Source of the DNA: Kryptolebias marmoratus | Taxonomy: Eukaryota; Chordata; Actinopteri; Cyprinodontiformes; Rivulidae | DNA: 64,000 nucleotides | Direction of reading: 5' to 3' | NCBI RefSeq assembly: GCF_001649575.2 | Contig: NC_051445.1 | Coordinates: forward strand, 5,695,289-5,759,288 | Part shown: positions 1 through 12,700 of the stretch, piece after piece | How the letters are laid out: each line of letters opens with the position of its first letter | Position numbering within the stretch: the stretch's first letter is position 1 | Notes under the pieces: generated by a model | Database searches by the model: none | What the model was told of the DNA's origin: nothing | The model's input: the letters and a program-made list of their open reading frames with translations, nothing else | Position numbers and translations under genes: made by a program

Positions 1-2412
1 GGTTAAAGCTAAAAGGAGCATCAGAAGAGGAAAGATAGAGCAGGTGTGCAGAAAAGGATTTCAAAAAGAACATTTTTGAAGAAACTGAAAATACTTCAGT
101 GTATTTCTATGGGGAGTTTAAACAAAGTTCAGTCATTTGAAAAGTATAAATAATCTTGTATTGCAGAAGTGATGGCAGTCAGATGTCTAAGAATGAGCCG
201 CTGTGAAATGTTTGAGATCAGAGCTGTTTAACGACAGCAGTGGTCCACTTTGGTCTTGGCAGGATTCAAACTAGCTGTTAGCTCATCAGTCATTTTGGAC
301 GTAAACTCTATTTATCCAAACTGGCACTGTTCAAGAAGCTATAAGATATAAATTCTTCATAAGTTTTCCACAGAAACACACTTCAGAATGGCTGGAATAT
401 CCCTTTAAGAATTCCCACTCACTATAGACACATCTGTACTGAATCTGTTTTAGTCCACTTTCATTTCTGGTCAGAAATGTGATATTTCTGCTTCATTACT
501 GAGGCTGTATGGGATGGTGGTGATTTTGTTCACACCAGGCTTTGTGCTCACTTCACACTCTGAGCTACCGAGTGTGAAGTCTGTATGCTCCATTTGAGCC
601 TGTGTGTGAGCAGAGTTGGGCAGAGAATTCCCAGCGAGTGAGTAGGTATGTTTCTATCACGTGACTACTTTGGAATCACAAAAACAGAAAAAAACTGAGA
701 AAAGAAAGGGTCATTTACACAAAAAACCTGTCAAACTGGATTAACAAGATTCAGCAACTGTTGTCTGCAACTTCTAAAGCCAAAATAGTTTTATAAATTC
801 AAGGAATAGCTGCAGGGTTAATTGTTTATAGCCAAATTACAAAGTACCTTATTTCTGTATCATGACCCATCCTTTGTGTGTTTTAATCAGAAAACATCCT
901 TCAGACAAAACCATTTCATTGGTGAGAACGTGTTTAACACAAACCACCCTCTGTTCCTCGGTGCACCACGTTGAAGGGCAGCTTCAGACCTGATTCTCCA
1001 GATGCTTTTCAAATGTGTGAATTTGTTTTGCTTCACAAGCCAGCAGAAACCACGGAGAACTGAGAATCTAACATGATAAGATAACTTAAAGACAAAAAGA
1101 CACGAAAAGCTCTCTGCCATCAGTTTGTGAGCAGTAAATATTTCCAGCTTTGTTTATTAATTAAAAGTGTAACTAACACACAGTGTATTTTTAACTGAGT
1201 ATCAAACAATAATATTTGAACAACAGGTCTGTTTTCAGAATTTTATGTCGTTTTACACACTAAAATAAACCTTTACGTTATTTCAGAAGTAACAGTTTGA
1301 TGCAGCCTTACAGGGACTCCGTTATAGATCACTACCACAGTTTTTTGGCTGTAATTTTTAAATTTTTAACAAGACAACTTTTAAAAATGAGCACAGCGGT
1401 TCAAATTTTAGATAAAGACCAATCAGCAGTGGACTCACATGTCGCTTCAGTCATAAAAGAAAAAAAGTTTGGAAATAACAAACTATATAAACCGGGTCAT
1501 ACTGTGACAACTCTGAAAAACTTCTTGCCGAGTTTATTTGGATAAAAGTTTCTAAATGATCGTTCAGTACATCTACAACATTCTGTGTTGCTGTTGCCTT
1601 TTAATAGTTCTCATGATGATAGCCAGAGAGGTTATGTCTCAGTTGTTTAACACATACAATAAGGCCCTTATAGCAGTCTTATACTCAGCTTGTTCGTGGT
1701 TAAAATACCACAAAGACTTAAGAGTCCTTATAAAGTTAACACTGAGTACCGCAGTACTGTGACTCTGTAACACTGCAGATAGAAAACAAGTTTAAGGTTA
1801 AAACGGGACATAAAACGTATATAAACTGACACCATTGATTCCCTTCAAGACACCACATAATGACTTTTCTTTAAGGTCCCAGAGTAAAATCTGCTCTCCT
1901 CTCTCAGAGGCCTTTATCACCCCGGCTGGCCTCTTTACAGCTTTTTGTGAATGAGCTGATAGTGCAGTAGATTCTTTCCAGTGACATGTGGCTGGCGTGA
2001 GAGAAACGGTGCAGAAGTGTAAGTGGGCTGAGACACTGAAAGGGGGGCCCGGCAGATGGGGGACAGGACAGCTGGCACAATACACCAACCCCGCCAACAA
2101 CATAAAAAGATTCATTTTACACAGAGAGCAATATTTCTTTAGCTGGAGCAACAGCGTTCACTGAACCGCTTGACTGAAAACCAAAACAGCCACGACACTA
2201 CGTGTGACAGAAGGATCGGCTCTTATTGTTGTTTGTGTCGACGCTGACAGAGACAGCTGGCAGACGGTTCATGTGTGTGGGCTGAAAGGCTGAAAGGTGT
2301 CATCTTGCATGAGAGGAAACACCCACCTGCAGATAACCTTTTCTCTCGCCCACACTTTCTATTATTTCTAAACACGGTGCTCGTTCTCAGCAAATTAAGA
2401 GTCCAGGAAGGC
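1..2412. other. Left flank, no gene recognised
   Basis: Short open frames occur on both strands, but none has a recognisable protein motif, splice-linked partner or coding-like composition. The stretch is AT-rich intergenic DNA downstream of the ethe1 pair. A small perfect inverted repeat at 550-580 is described separately under findings. Confidence 0.6.
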
Positions 2413-2454
2413 TTTATTAGAAACACAAAACACGCTGTAACAATTCAGTTTATT
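2413..2454 (-). terminator. Candidate poly(A) signals of ethe1 downstream copy
   Basis: Two AATAAA hexamers on the minus strand (2413-2418 and 2449-2454) lie about 0.9 kb past the stop codon. A closer AATAAA lies near 3293, only about 30 nt past the stop. A segment near 3072-3098 (AAGCACAATACAAAAAT on the plus strand) recurs in the 3' flank of the upstream copy near 9462-9482. The 3' UTR was therefore part of the duplicated unit. Which signal is used is unknown. Confidence 0.35.
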
Positions 2455-2857
2455 TAAGAACGTACAATTCACAACAGAAGTCATACTTCAGACGTAGTAA
2501 GCGAGGGCAATTACAAATATTCCAAAGTTAAGTTTGTTCCAATGTGATGTGTTCAAATACAGCGAACTCAGGTGCAGCTCAGACACCGGATCTGTTTATA
2601 ACAGATGGATGTAGTTTAACTTTGCATCCACTTATTATCATTAGAACTTCTTTTATTTCAGTACAAAATCTGATACCTCAACTTTACCATTACATTTTTT
2701 TAGATAAAAGATATATCAAATTATATATATCCATGATATGTTTTCAAATACAGCAATAGAAACTTGTTTCTTGTAGATTTTAAATGCTAATAGTGTAGAC
2801 TCATTTTCCTATGCAAAAAGGCAGTGGCTGGTAGAAGGCTGAGTGCAGTGCAGGAGA

Positions 2858-2881
2858 GTGTGTGTGTGTGTGTGTGTGTGT
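2858..2881. repeat. (GT)n microsatellite
   Basis: About twelve uninterrupted GT units, inside the probable 3' UTR of the downstream ethe1 copy. Confidence 0.9.
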
Positions 2882-3325
2882 CCTTGGCTAAAGGAAGTCT
2901 AGAATCACAAAAAAGGCCACGTGGAAGAAGTTAATTGTACTAGTAAAGTACCTATAAATACCAAATGTAAACTGATGGGGTATTTTTATAGCTCAGTTTC
3001 CAATCCTAAAAACTTTATCAATTTTACTTTTTTTTTTTTATAACAGAGCTGACCAGAGAAAGAACAATCATTTAACTTAAGCACAATACAAAAATAGTGT
3101 TTTTTCCTCACATACAGAAATATCTTTCACATTTAAAATAGTCATTAAAGCATTTGTAGTTTAAGAACAAAGATAAAAACCTTAGCAGCTACACAAAATG
3201 ACAGCTATTTAAAAACATACATTTTTTATGAAAAGCCAATAAAACTTTTACAAATGCACCACTTTGTCAAATCTTGCTAATGACACGTCATTGTTTTTAT
3301 TTCCTTGCTCCTCTCTGCAGGGCTT

Positions 3326-6300
3326 TCAGAGTCCGTGAACGCCACAAAGCAAATTAGCCGGGACTGCAACATCTGCGAAGAAGAAGGGGAAAAACGAGTT
3401 TGTTTTCAGAAGACGTACAATGTCTTTTTTTTTTTTTTTTTTGCCTGGACAGGTTTATTAGAACACGATCTTTTAAAAATCAACCAGAACATTATGACCA
3501 ACCTTCTAATGTAGAGTAATTTCCAATTTTGCAACCAAATCAATCATGGTAGGTCAAGGCATGGACTTATCTAAAATATCTAATCTAAACTCCAAATAAG
3601 CGTCTGATTAGATACCAACAGTCTTTAATCCCGTTAACTCGCAGCGTCACACAATCCCACCCCTCGCCAACAACTGACCGTGGGATAATTATCTGACATT
3701 TACAACACAGAGGTGAACTTATCCTTCATTCAGGAAGTAGCTTAACATCGGCTGGATTGTCCTGAAGTTTTCTCCAGAAAGTGAGGCTTCTAGTTAAGCC
3801 TTGTTTTGTGTTTTATTTATTTGGCTTCAGAGTTTAAAAGGACTCGGCATCACTTTGCCCATCTTCTGCTGCTCACACCAGTTGTTTGTGCTTTCAGCAG
3901 TCGCCACTCATGAATATTTGCACCTTGTTAGTTTGCAGCTATGCAGCATCACACTATCATATACTAAATGTCCTGACAGCCTTTGGTAACATCTGGTGTT
4001 CACTTTTTCAGCAAATATGGCCCATCTTTCTCTCCTTATGTGAATCAGCAAGTCTTGGCACCAAACACTTCATCTCTGGTTTATTAGTTTTCCTTCTATA
4101 ACAGAGAAGGAAACTGTCCTTCACCGCCAGGTTCTTCTGTTATTGTTTTCATTTCACATGTCATTTGTCATAATATCTGTCAACTACAGAACAGAAATGG
4201 TGGCAACAGGATTATAAAACAGTTTTATTACCCATTTTCTTTGGCCTGTCGAGGTTCAGGTTCGCCATGATCTTCTCGAACTCTTCCAAGCTCTTGGTCA
4301 AGCGAGGGTTGAACTTGAGTTCCTCCCCAACTGTAGAAACCGTCTGACCTGATGCCCAAAAAAACAAAACAAAACTCAGCAAATATTTGACAATTTGTAT
4401 GATATCTGAGCAGTTGTTTTGTTCTGCTTCTACATTTGTACAAGTAGTGAAGTATTTGAAAGGGAAAGTAGGAAATTAAATCCTACAATCCAAATGTTTC
4501 AGCATATTACTCCTTTTAAAAGTTGGCATATAAGCAATCATGAGATATGAAACTTTAAAGATTTGAGTGTGTTTTCAGCCAACCTAAATAGTCATGTGCT
4601 GGATAGAGGAGGCACTCCTTAGGCAGACTTAAGATCTTCTCATGAACCGACTGGTAAAGCTTCGTGGACGAACCTAAATAAAAACAGAACAATGATGTAA
4701 CATCTATGAAACTGTGCTCATGCAGTCAAAATATTTGCATAAAAATTTAACTAAAAATCTGTGACAGTTCAGGGAAAAAAAAAGAAGTTGTACTGTGCAG
4801 CAGTAAAAGGGTAAAAAAAACAACAATACTATACTGCCCCCTTGTGTTCATCCAACACTTTTACACGTCTGAGTGAAGAAAACATGAAAATCAATGAAAA
4901 CAAAGAGCAGTAAAATCATGTTCCTACCCTGCTGGAAGTCCGTTCTGCCGCAGCCTCTGATGAGCAGAGCGTCTCCAGTGAAAGCCATGCTCTGATCACA
5001 CAACACCAGGGTTATACAGCCATCAGTGTGTCCTGGTGTTTCTCTAACACTCAGGTGCTGGACACAAGAAAAGACAACGGTTAAATGCTAAAATGCACCC
5101 AAGAATTCACAAAGTAAGAAATGCATAAATACAAACAATATAGAACTATAAAATTAAAATGACTGAAGATTAGTTGATGTTTGTACGCAACTAAATCTCC
5201 ACACAGGGTAGTGAAAAGATTCACCCAACCTAGAAAAGATCAAAAGTTTTGCTCTAATATTACTTACAAATTTTCCAAACTTGATCTCGTCCCCCTCCGA
5301 CAACTTGATGTCTGCAGCTGCACCACTGAATTTAGAGATGGCACTCTTCAACCCATCCACCTGTTTCTTCATGAGCCCAGTGCTTGTTATGTGGTCTGCA
5401 TGGCAGTGGGTGTTGACTACAGAAAAAGGAGGGGAATGAAAACAAATTATTATACAAACGTAATGTTAGAGAACTGTAAAGTTAATTTGACCTCTTCTAA
5501 ATGGATCAAGTTAATCTGTCAAAAGGATGTGATCATACCGTGTTATAGGTAAAGGTTTTAATAAAAATCATTTAAGTTCAATGTGTAATAGTTGTGCATA
5601 TTTAAAAAGGACAATAGTGGAGACAATGGTTAATGATTTAATATGGATGCACACAAACATCAGCTTCATTACTGCCCTTGGTTTGGTGCCAGACAGGATG
5701 ACAGCAGGGACTGATTATTGTCTCCTGGGTCCTGGTTTAGTCACAGTGACTTTGCCCAACAACTGACAAGAATTATTACCTTTTATGGATTCTAAAATAG
5801 ATTTTCTTGAGTTATACAACAACTGAAAAAATAATGTGTGAATGATTGTCAATTTACTTTTTTTTTTTTTTTAACCATTTTTACCCTAGATTTTTGTGAA
5901 GCAGTAAATTAAAATCAATTTTTTGGCAAATCTGTATCATTTTTTTCTGCTCACATAAAAGTATTGAGACTGAATACTTTAAAACCACACAGCTATGTTA
6001 TATAATGCATATCTTATTGTTTCCCTGACATTAAAATGAAAGAAAATAACAACAAAACTAAACAGTACTGGACAAGACTTCACACTGCTGCTGCAGTGAA
6101 GTGAACCAATCTGATGGAAATGTGTTGAAAATATAAACAAGATTAATGAGATCCAAGATTTCTAAAAAGGATTTTAACTAACTTGTACCCCAGCATTGGG
6201 TACATACCAGCAAAATACCTGCAAATTTCAGACTGAGCCCCAGTTCTTTCACAAGCTTCACATCTCTGTCGAGGGTCTCCAGCACAGGATCGATGATGAC

Positions 6301-7454
6301 CGCCTCTTTGGTGCTTTTGTCTGCCAGCAGGTACGTGTAGGTGCAGCTCTCCTTCTCAAACAGCTGAACAGGAAGAACAAGTGAGTTAAAGAATGACTGC
6401 TAAAGCAGCATCAGTTATCAACACGCAGTGGGTCACGTACTTCATGCCTTCCCTCCTCATCATCCTCAGACTGCATGTCTTTATGTGTATGTGTGAGATA
6501 ACAGATTATTACGTAACGCTGCTGGTTAAGAACAAAGAATGTGTGAGCTTTCTAGGGGTGCACAATGTTAAAGAAAACTTTAAATATCTGATATTATTGT
6601 TTTATTCTCTTCTGTTATCACTACAATATAAACTAGGTGTGGGTCTCAAGGCCAACAGGAGTCAACTGGATTGAACAAACAACATAAATGTACACAATAC
6701 TTAAAATAAAATGGTCTGTAATTTATTGCAGTCCTTTGTGATATAGATATTGCCTTCAGTGATATTGCTTTGGCAATAAAATTTCTATATATTGTGTGTT
6801 TACATTTCATAACCTGGTAAAACGATCTGCCCTGAATGTCAACGTGTTTACTTACCACAGAGCATTTAAATATCACAATAAATGGACAAACTCAGGTGCT
6901 TTGCAAACTGCTGTAAGCTGTAAATTAGCCTTACAAACACATGAACATGTTTTTTTTTTGGCACTAATGGAAGCCCACAGTAGCTACAAGCTGTGGGGCA
7001 TTTTAGAGGTGCTGAATTACTGCTTTGTTTTGTTTAGTGAACCAACACAAAGGTTGAGGTGAACCTGAAGTGACTGACTGTCAAACAGCGCCCTTTCACT
7101 GATGCAGAGATAAGGGCTGTCACCGAGCTTTTCTGTTGACAAAAACAGGCCTTAAAAGTAAGGCATGTTTTTGACTGGAAAAATACCGTTCGGGTTTATC
7201 TGTTAACTCATGAACTAAGTTTTTTTAAAAAAACAGGAGTTTCAGGTAACAGAATGATGATATTACCCAGTATGCTAACGGCTAACAACTTCCTGCTAAC
7301 CTCAACCTGCTGTATCTGGATCTGTTTCCACAATAAGCTGCACGTTATGGCAAATTCAACCACGGGGGGAAAAACAAAACAAAACAAAACAGAAAAACTA
7401 GTAAAAACAGAGTGGACCTACTTGTCTGAACAGCAGTCCGTCGGTCCTCGCCAT
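3326..7454 (-). CDS. ethe1: ETHE1 persulfide dioxygenase, downstream tandem copy without mitochondrial presequence
   Basis: ETHE1 is an iron(II) persulfide dioxygenase of the metallo-beta-lactamase fold. It oxidises glutathione persulfide to sulfite in mitochondrial sulfide breakdown. Seven exons join in phase: 7422-7454, 6219-6363, 5268-5416, 4928-5057, 4584-4673, 4232-4348, 3326-3372, giving 236 residues. Family motifs are intact: THCHADH at the start of exon 3, PGHTDGC and [15 protein letters not shown] in exon 4, YPAHDY in exon 5. These carry the expected metal ligands (His, His, Asp) and the substrate-site Arg. The product begins [11 protein letters not shown], where human ETHE1 and the upstream copy have a targeting leader. 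The start at 7454 is forced: the same frame is open upstream for 30 codons without ATG and then meets TGA (7545-7547). The exon 5 donor is the weak GTTGGC, shared with the other copy. It is the 3' member of a head-to-tail pair about 2.3 kb apart (stop of the upstream copy to this ATG). Cytosolic location is inferred, not shown. Confidence 0.95.
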
Positions 7455-7544
7455 CCTGGAGCAGTTTGACCTGCTTGTGTTCACTCGTAGCGGCTCAGTG
7501 ACAAACTTCACGCCGGGACAGGAGCGTCTTCTCCGGGCAGCAGC
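7455..7544 (-). other. Fossil presequence codons upstream of the ethe1 downstream-copy start
   Basis: These 30 codons are in frame with the ATG at 7454 and align with the presequence of the upstream copy. Shared positions include the run EPLR, then SRS, a Cys-Ser pair, and CPGV further upstream. No ATG lies between the TGA at 7545-7547 and the start at 7454, so this stretch now behaves as 5' UTR. It shows that the duplicate once encoded, or was copied from, a gene with a leader peptide. Confidence 0.75.
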
Positions 7545-7556
7545 TCAGTGAGTTCA

Positions 7557-7566
7557 GCCCCGCCCC
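7557..7566 (-). promoter_or_regulatory. GC box upstream of ethe1 downstream copy
   Basis: An Sp1-type GC box (plus strand GCCCCGCCCC) lies about 100 bp upstream of the start codon, in a short GC-rich patch with no obvious TATA box. This fits a housekeeping promoter for the downstream ethe1 copy. The transcription start cannot be read from the sequence. Confidence 0.4.
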
Positions 7567-8330
7567 TCCGTGGTTCCTCTTAAAGAGACAGAGCCACACC
7601 CCCCCGGTCCTCACCCAGTCATCTGAGAGGCATGACTGGATGAATGTCTGAACCCTGGGGCAAAACAAAAACATGTCGATTCACAGCTACACTTCACAAC
7701 CTAGAAACTGCTCTGTCATTGTGTCATAATTCAGTTTAACAGAGGAAGGTGGTGAATTCATCCCTTTTATCACTGAGCTGCACAGGTTGTTGGAAAGTAT
7801 TTCTAATTTACTGGAAGAAAATCTGTGAAAAATGGAGTGTGATTGCTCAGAGCTGAGACAGCTGAAATTATTAAAGAACAACAATACTATTTTAGCTGAG
7901 TGCTCTGCTCTTTTTAGCTTGTGGCTAGTGTTTTAGCTAAAATCTGAAGATAGCAACGGCCTAGCTGTAAGTAGCAGAACAGTAGCTTAAAGCTAAAGGT
8001 AGCTAAAATCCACAGGAGAGCCAGACCAGACATTTAGGCTTGCTTCACCCTGAGTTTGTGTCCTGTCCAGCTGTGGTTGGTTGTGTAAAGAGTTTACAGT
8101 GAGCGTGTAAGCTCACGTTATTTTATCTTGTGACTGACTCGGGACCAGAACCCGACCGCCAAAGGAAAGGATCATGTACAGATGGAGAACATTTAAATGT
8201 ACTTTTGTTTATAAGGTTTCTACAATCCATCTGAGGGCAGCAGGACAAAACTAATATTGCTAAAAGCAACTTTGTACTGTCATATTTCAAAAACAGAAGA
8301 TGCACAGAAATGGGGCCGTTCTTGGAAACC
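7567..8330. other. Spacer between the two ethe1 copies
   Basis: About 0.8 kb between the downstream-copy promoter and the putative poly(A) signal of the upstream copy. No open frame with recognisable content is visible. It includes several short repeats of the motif TTTTAGCT/AGCTAAA near 7890-8010. It probably holds the rest of the downstream-copy promoter. Confidence 0.45.
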
Positions 8331-8336
8331 TTTATT
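8331..8336 (-). terminator. Candidate poly(A) signal of ethe1 upstream copy
   Basis: AATAAA on the minus strand, about 1.4 kb past the stop codon at 9745. It sits at a position roughly comparable to the signal of the downstream copy relative to its stop. Nearer signals cannot be excluded. Confidence 0.3.
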
Positions 8337-9744
8337 CAACTCGTTCACATACAGCCACATGTACTAAAGATCAGGAAACAAAACAATGGTCTTAAAACAT
8401 TGTTCCTAACTCTCAGTAAATCAACAAATTTCTGAAAAGTTGTGATTATCAGTGATGGAGAAAAGAAGATGATCCTGTTTCAGGTTTTAATTCTGCTGAG
8501 TCATAGTGAACAGCCAAAAACAAAAGGAAACAAAAACGCATTAGTGCTTTTATAGGATGCCCAAAAACTGAAAAAGAAATTATAATAAATGATGTTACTT
8601 CTTTTAGATGTAAACTACAGTTTGTAGATTCTGTTTCTGAACTTCAATGGATTACCAACACATTATATTACCCATGAAGTTTGAAAATTTACAAAACTTA
8701 AAAATGTGAAACACAAACAACTAGTTAAGTGCAAGGACTGGACTGAAAAGGTGCATAAAACAAAAACTCAAGACTGTTCCAGGAAAGTTTGGTTTCTTTT
8801 GAACTGTTATGAGAATATTTGACTGATCAATGTCTGAAAACCTCCACAGTTCTGTAAAATGTCATAAACCTGAAAGAGGATGTGCTTTTTCTTTTTAACA
8901 AGACCACAACCGTTTTCACTTGGTGAATTCCAGCTAACTGGTCCTAAATCATAGCACAACTAACAAGTTAGTTTAACAACGGCTTTATTTTGGCACTGGC
9001 TCCAGAACGCATCACATACTGTAGCTTTCAATCGTGGAGGTTTCTGTGGCAGAGACACGTTGTTTTGGCTCATAAACTGGTAAAACTTGAAAACACTGCA
9101 GCACATTAGAGTCGTCTTCAAAATCTGAAAGCCGATCTGTTGCCTGTCGTCAGTTTTTACAATAACCCGCTTTTTTTCCTGTTCACAAAGGAGCCCAACC
9201 CTCGTGAAACCAGGAGAGAGGACCAGAAGGAAACGTCCGCAAGAGGTTGAGTCAGAGTTTAAACTAATGATTAATTAATTAAACTTAACATGTATTGTTT
9301 TGGCCATGGGAGGAAACCAGAAATAGCAGACAAAATGCACGTAAGTAGGCCATATGTGCTGTAAGATGACAGTGCTACACCACCACACTGCCATGTTTCC
9401 CACCTTCACTCAATAAATCATAAGAAGACAGCTGTACAGAGGAAAGAATACACACATTTAATTTAAGCACAATACAAAAATGTTGTAAAGCTATTTCTCA
9501 TTTTCAAGTCTATTGTTACAAAATTCGACAATGTTTTTTTTTTATTTTAAAGCACAATCATTTCCCCCTCCAGAGCTGCAAACAAACAAACAAACAACTG
9601 GTCAAACATAAATTACGAAAAGGTAATGAAGCACTTCATGATAAACCTGTCAGGGTCATTTTTTCCAAAATAGACATGTGAAAATGAAACACTTTAACGT
9701 TGTGTCAGAGATCCTTTTTAAGGATGTTTTCATCTGCAGGACAT

Positions 9745-12700
9745 TCAGACTCCGTGTAATCCACAAACCAGATTAGCAGGCACCGAAATGTCTGCAAAAG
9801 AAGAAGGGAAAAGGTTATTTTTAGACATTTGTGCAGTGAAGTGTCAGACATGGCATTTTACTGGCACGGGAACTTGTGTTAGTTTAAACAGATATTAGTG
9901 GTTGCGTCTGTTTACATACCTATTTTGTATGGTTTGGGGAGATTTAGGTTCTTCATGATCTTCTCAAACTCTTCTTTGGTCTTTGTCAAGCGAGGGTTAA
10001 ACCTGCGTTCCTCCCCAACTGTGGAAACCGTCTGACCTGGTACACAACAACAGAAAACAGCCCAGGATGACATCTAGGCTCTCTGAGGCTTTAAATGTTT
10101 ACCAGAACCTCTTTAACCAATTCACACATGAAGATAAATCACACGGTGAACTGGAAAACAAAAAAACCCAACAAAAACAAACCACCTGATATTCTCAGAT
10201 CTAATTCTTAAATAAGATTCGATGAGTTGTTTGACATATTATAACAAAAAATTGTAATCTTTCCTTTAAATGGTAAATACTAAGCAAAACCATGAATGGT
10301 TATTAGACAGAACATAGTTGTCAGGATTTATGTGTTTGAATTTTTAGCCAACCTAAATAGTCATGAGCTGGATAGACGAGGCACTCATCCGGCAGCGTAA
10401 AGATCTTCTGATGGATTGACTCATACAGCTTTGGAGCAGAACCTGAATAAGAAAGAAAGTGTAAAAAATGAGGATCATCAATAATCAATAAAGCTGAAGT
10501 TTGTATAAAAGCTCTGACAAATAAATACTTCCAAAGGAATATGACAGAATTAAGACAAACTGAAAAAGTCATGTTGGTGGACTTGAAAATACTAAATACT
10601 GCCCCCTTGTGGTTGTTTAGTAGAATAAAAGTTTTCATTTTTATTCTTCCCTGTCCTGCTCCTTTGGTCTCTCTGTCCTGCATGTTTTAGATCCCTCCAT
10701 GCTTCGATAAATGTGGCGTAAACTGATGAGTCATCAAAAGGCTGAGATGATTCATGTATTCAAATCAGCTGTGATGGAGCAGGGAAACATAAAATATGCA
10801 GGACAGTGTTCCTCGAGGAGCAGTGTTTGGAAATACTGAGCTGAGGAATTTAAACATTAAACCAAAGACAAACAAGTAGAAACAGGCTCCTACCCTGCTG
10901 GAAGTCCGTTCTGCCGCAGCCTCTGATGAGCAGAGCGTCCCCGGTGAAAGCCATGCTCTGATCCCCCAACACAAACGTTGCACACCCATCAGTGTGTCCT
11001 GGTGTTTTTCTCACAGTCAGATGCTGGAGATGACAAAGGACAGTTGTTAATTCAAGGCAAATTTCAGCTAAAAATTATTCAAAAGAATTACAAAATAACA
11101 GATGAATGCAAAGTACATGTTCACAGACTGAACAAAAATGAAAGGAAGTCAAACATTTGACTCAGAAATTGAAGTGATTCACTGTACTGTATTAAAAAAA
11201 TGTATATAAAAAGTTTGTTCTTCTTACATGTTTACCAAAAGTGATCTTGTCCCCCTCAGACAAATGAATATCTGCAGCTGCACCACTGTATTTGGAGATG
11301 GCACTTTTCAATCCAACCAGCCTTTTCTTCATTAACCCAGAGCTTGTTATGTGGTCCGCATGGCAGTGGGTGTTTACTAACAGAAAAAAAAAGGAATAAA
11401 GTACAGGTCAACGTGGAAACGAGAAATGGAAGTTGTGTTTTTCTGCAAAGGAATCTTGCTGTGGCAGCACAATCAAACAGAGTTATGTAATATACAACAC
11501 TGAGATGAAAAGGTTTGATTCTTATTACTTCTGGTTTAAAATACCACTATTAATGCCTAAATTAGATGGGCTTGACTGATATGTTAAAAGAGCTGCTTTA
11601 AATACACGGGGTTGATCACCAAGACAGATGAGGTATATTTCCAAATGTTGGCTAAAAAAATAATATTTTGTAGCCAGGCTGTGGGAACATGGGTACCTGC
11701 CACTTTTAGGTCAAGACCCAGCTGCTTGATGAGGTTCAGATCTCTGTCGATAGTCTCCAGCACAGGGTCGATAATGACGGCCTCCCTGGTTTTTGTGTCA
11801 GCGAGCAGGTACGTGTAGGTGCAGCTCTCCATCTCGAACAGCTGAACAGGAAAAACAAGTGAGCGGAGCATGACTTTGCAGAAAGTGCCAACATTTAGCA
11901 ACGTTAATCACAGTCACGTACTTCACGTCCTCCTCAATAATCAGCCTTTGGTGACGTATTTTTGTGTACATGTGCAAACCAGACTGCGTAAGGAACGAAA
12001 TTATGATGTGGACCTGCTAGTTTATACAACAGAAGTCTTCTGTGTTGGCATGCTTGGTTCAGCTTGACTTTGTTTGATAAGAAAAAGTTATTTTCTTTGA
12101 GCAGATCACTCAGACACCTTACGGTGCAAATACAAACGTGCAAATTATCCATAAAAAGCAGCAATCTGAAGCTGCAGAGAATGCAAGCGGATGTTTACAC
12201 GGACAGTTTTGCTGAATGGATGTGGTCAAAGATAACAGTCATTAGGGACAATAAAACACAAATCTGTTTTCGGTGCACCAAACACGAGACATTACGGCTC
12301 TGCAGAGTCATCATGATTCAGTGGAAACATTCCTGCAGGCGCCATGCTCTCAACTTTACGGTAAAACAGACCCAGAGCAGCTTTATCGAAATTAAAGCAG
12401 CGTTAACATTCGTGAAAATAACCCACATAAATTAATTTTAAAACATGGTTAAATTCAGTTTTAACAAACCGACAATGCTCTGATGAAAACAGCCATGCTA
12501 ACGGATAGCAAACACTTCCTGTTTCAGGTTATTAAATGCGAGCCAAACACTGTGACTTTAATGTGGCGACATATTGAACCAAACAGACGCAGAGAGGTGA
12601 ACCGAACCTCGAACCCCGAACCCACCTGTCTGAAGAGCAGGCCCTCGGGCTTCGCCGTCCCGGAGCAGTACGACCTGCTGTTCGGCCGTAGCGGCTCGAC

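Noticed and set aside
1297..1545. 82-residue plus-strand open frame (starts MMQPYRDS)
   Set aside because: No family resemblance, no splice partners and AT-driven codon content. A chance frame in intergenic DNA.
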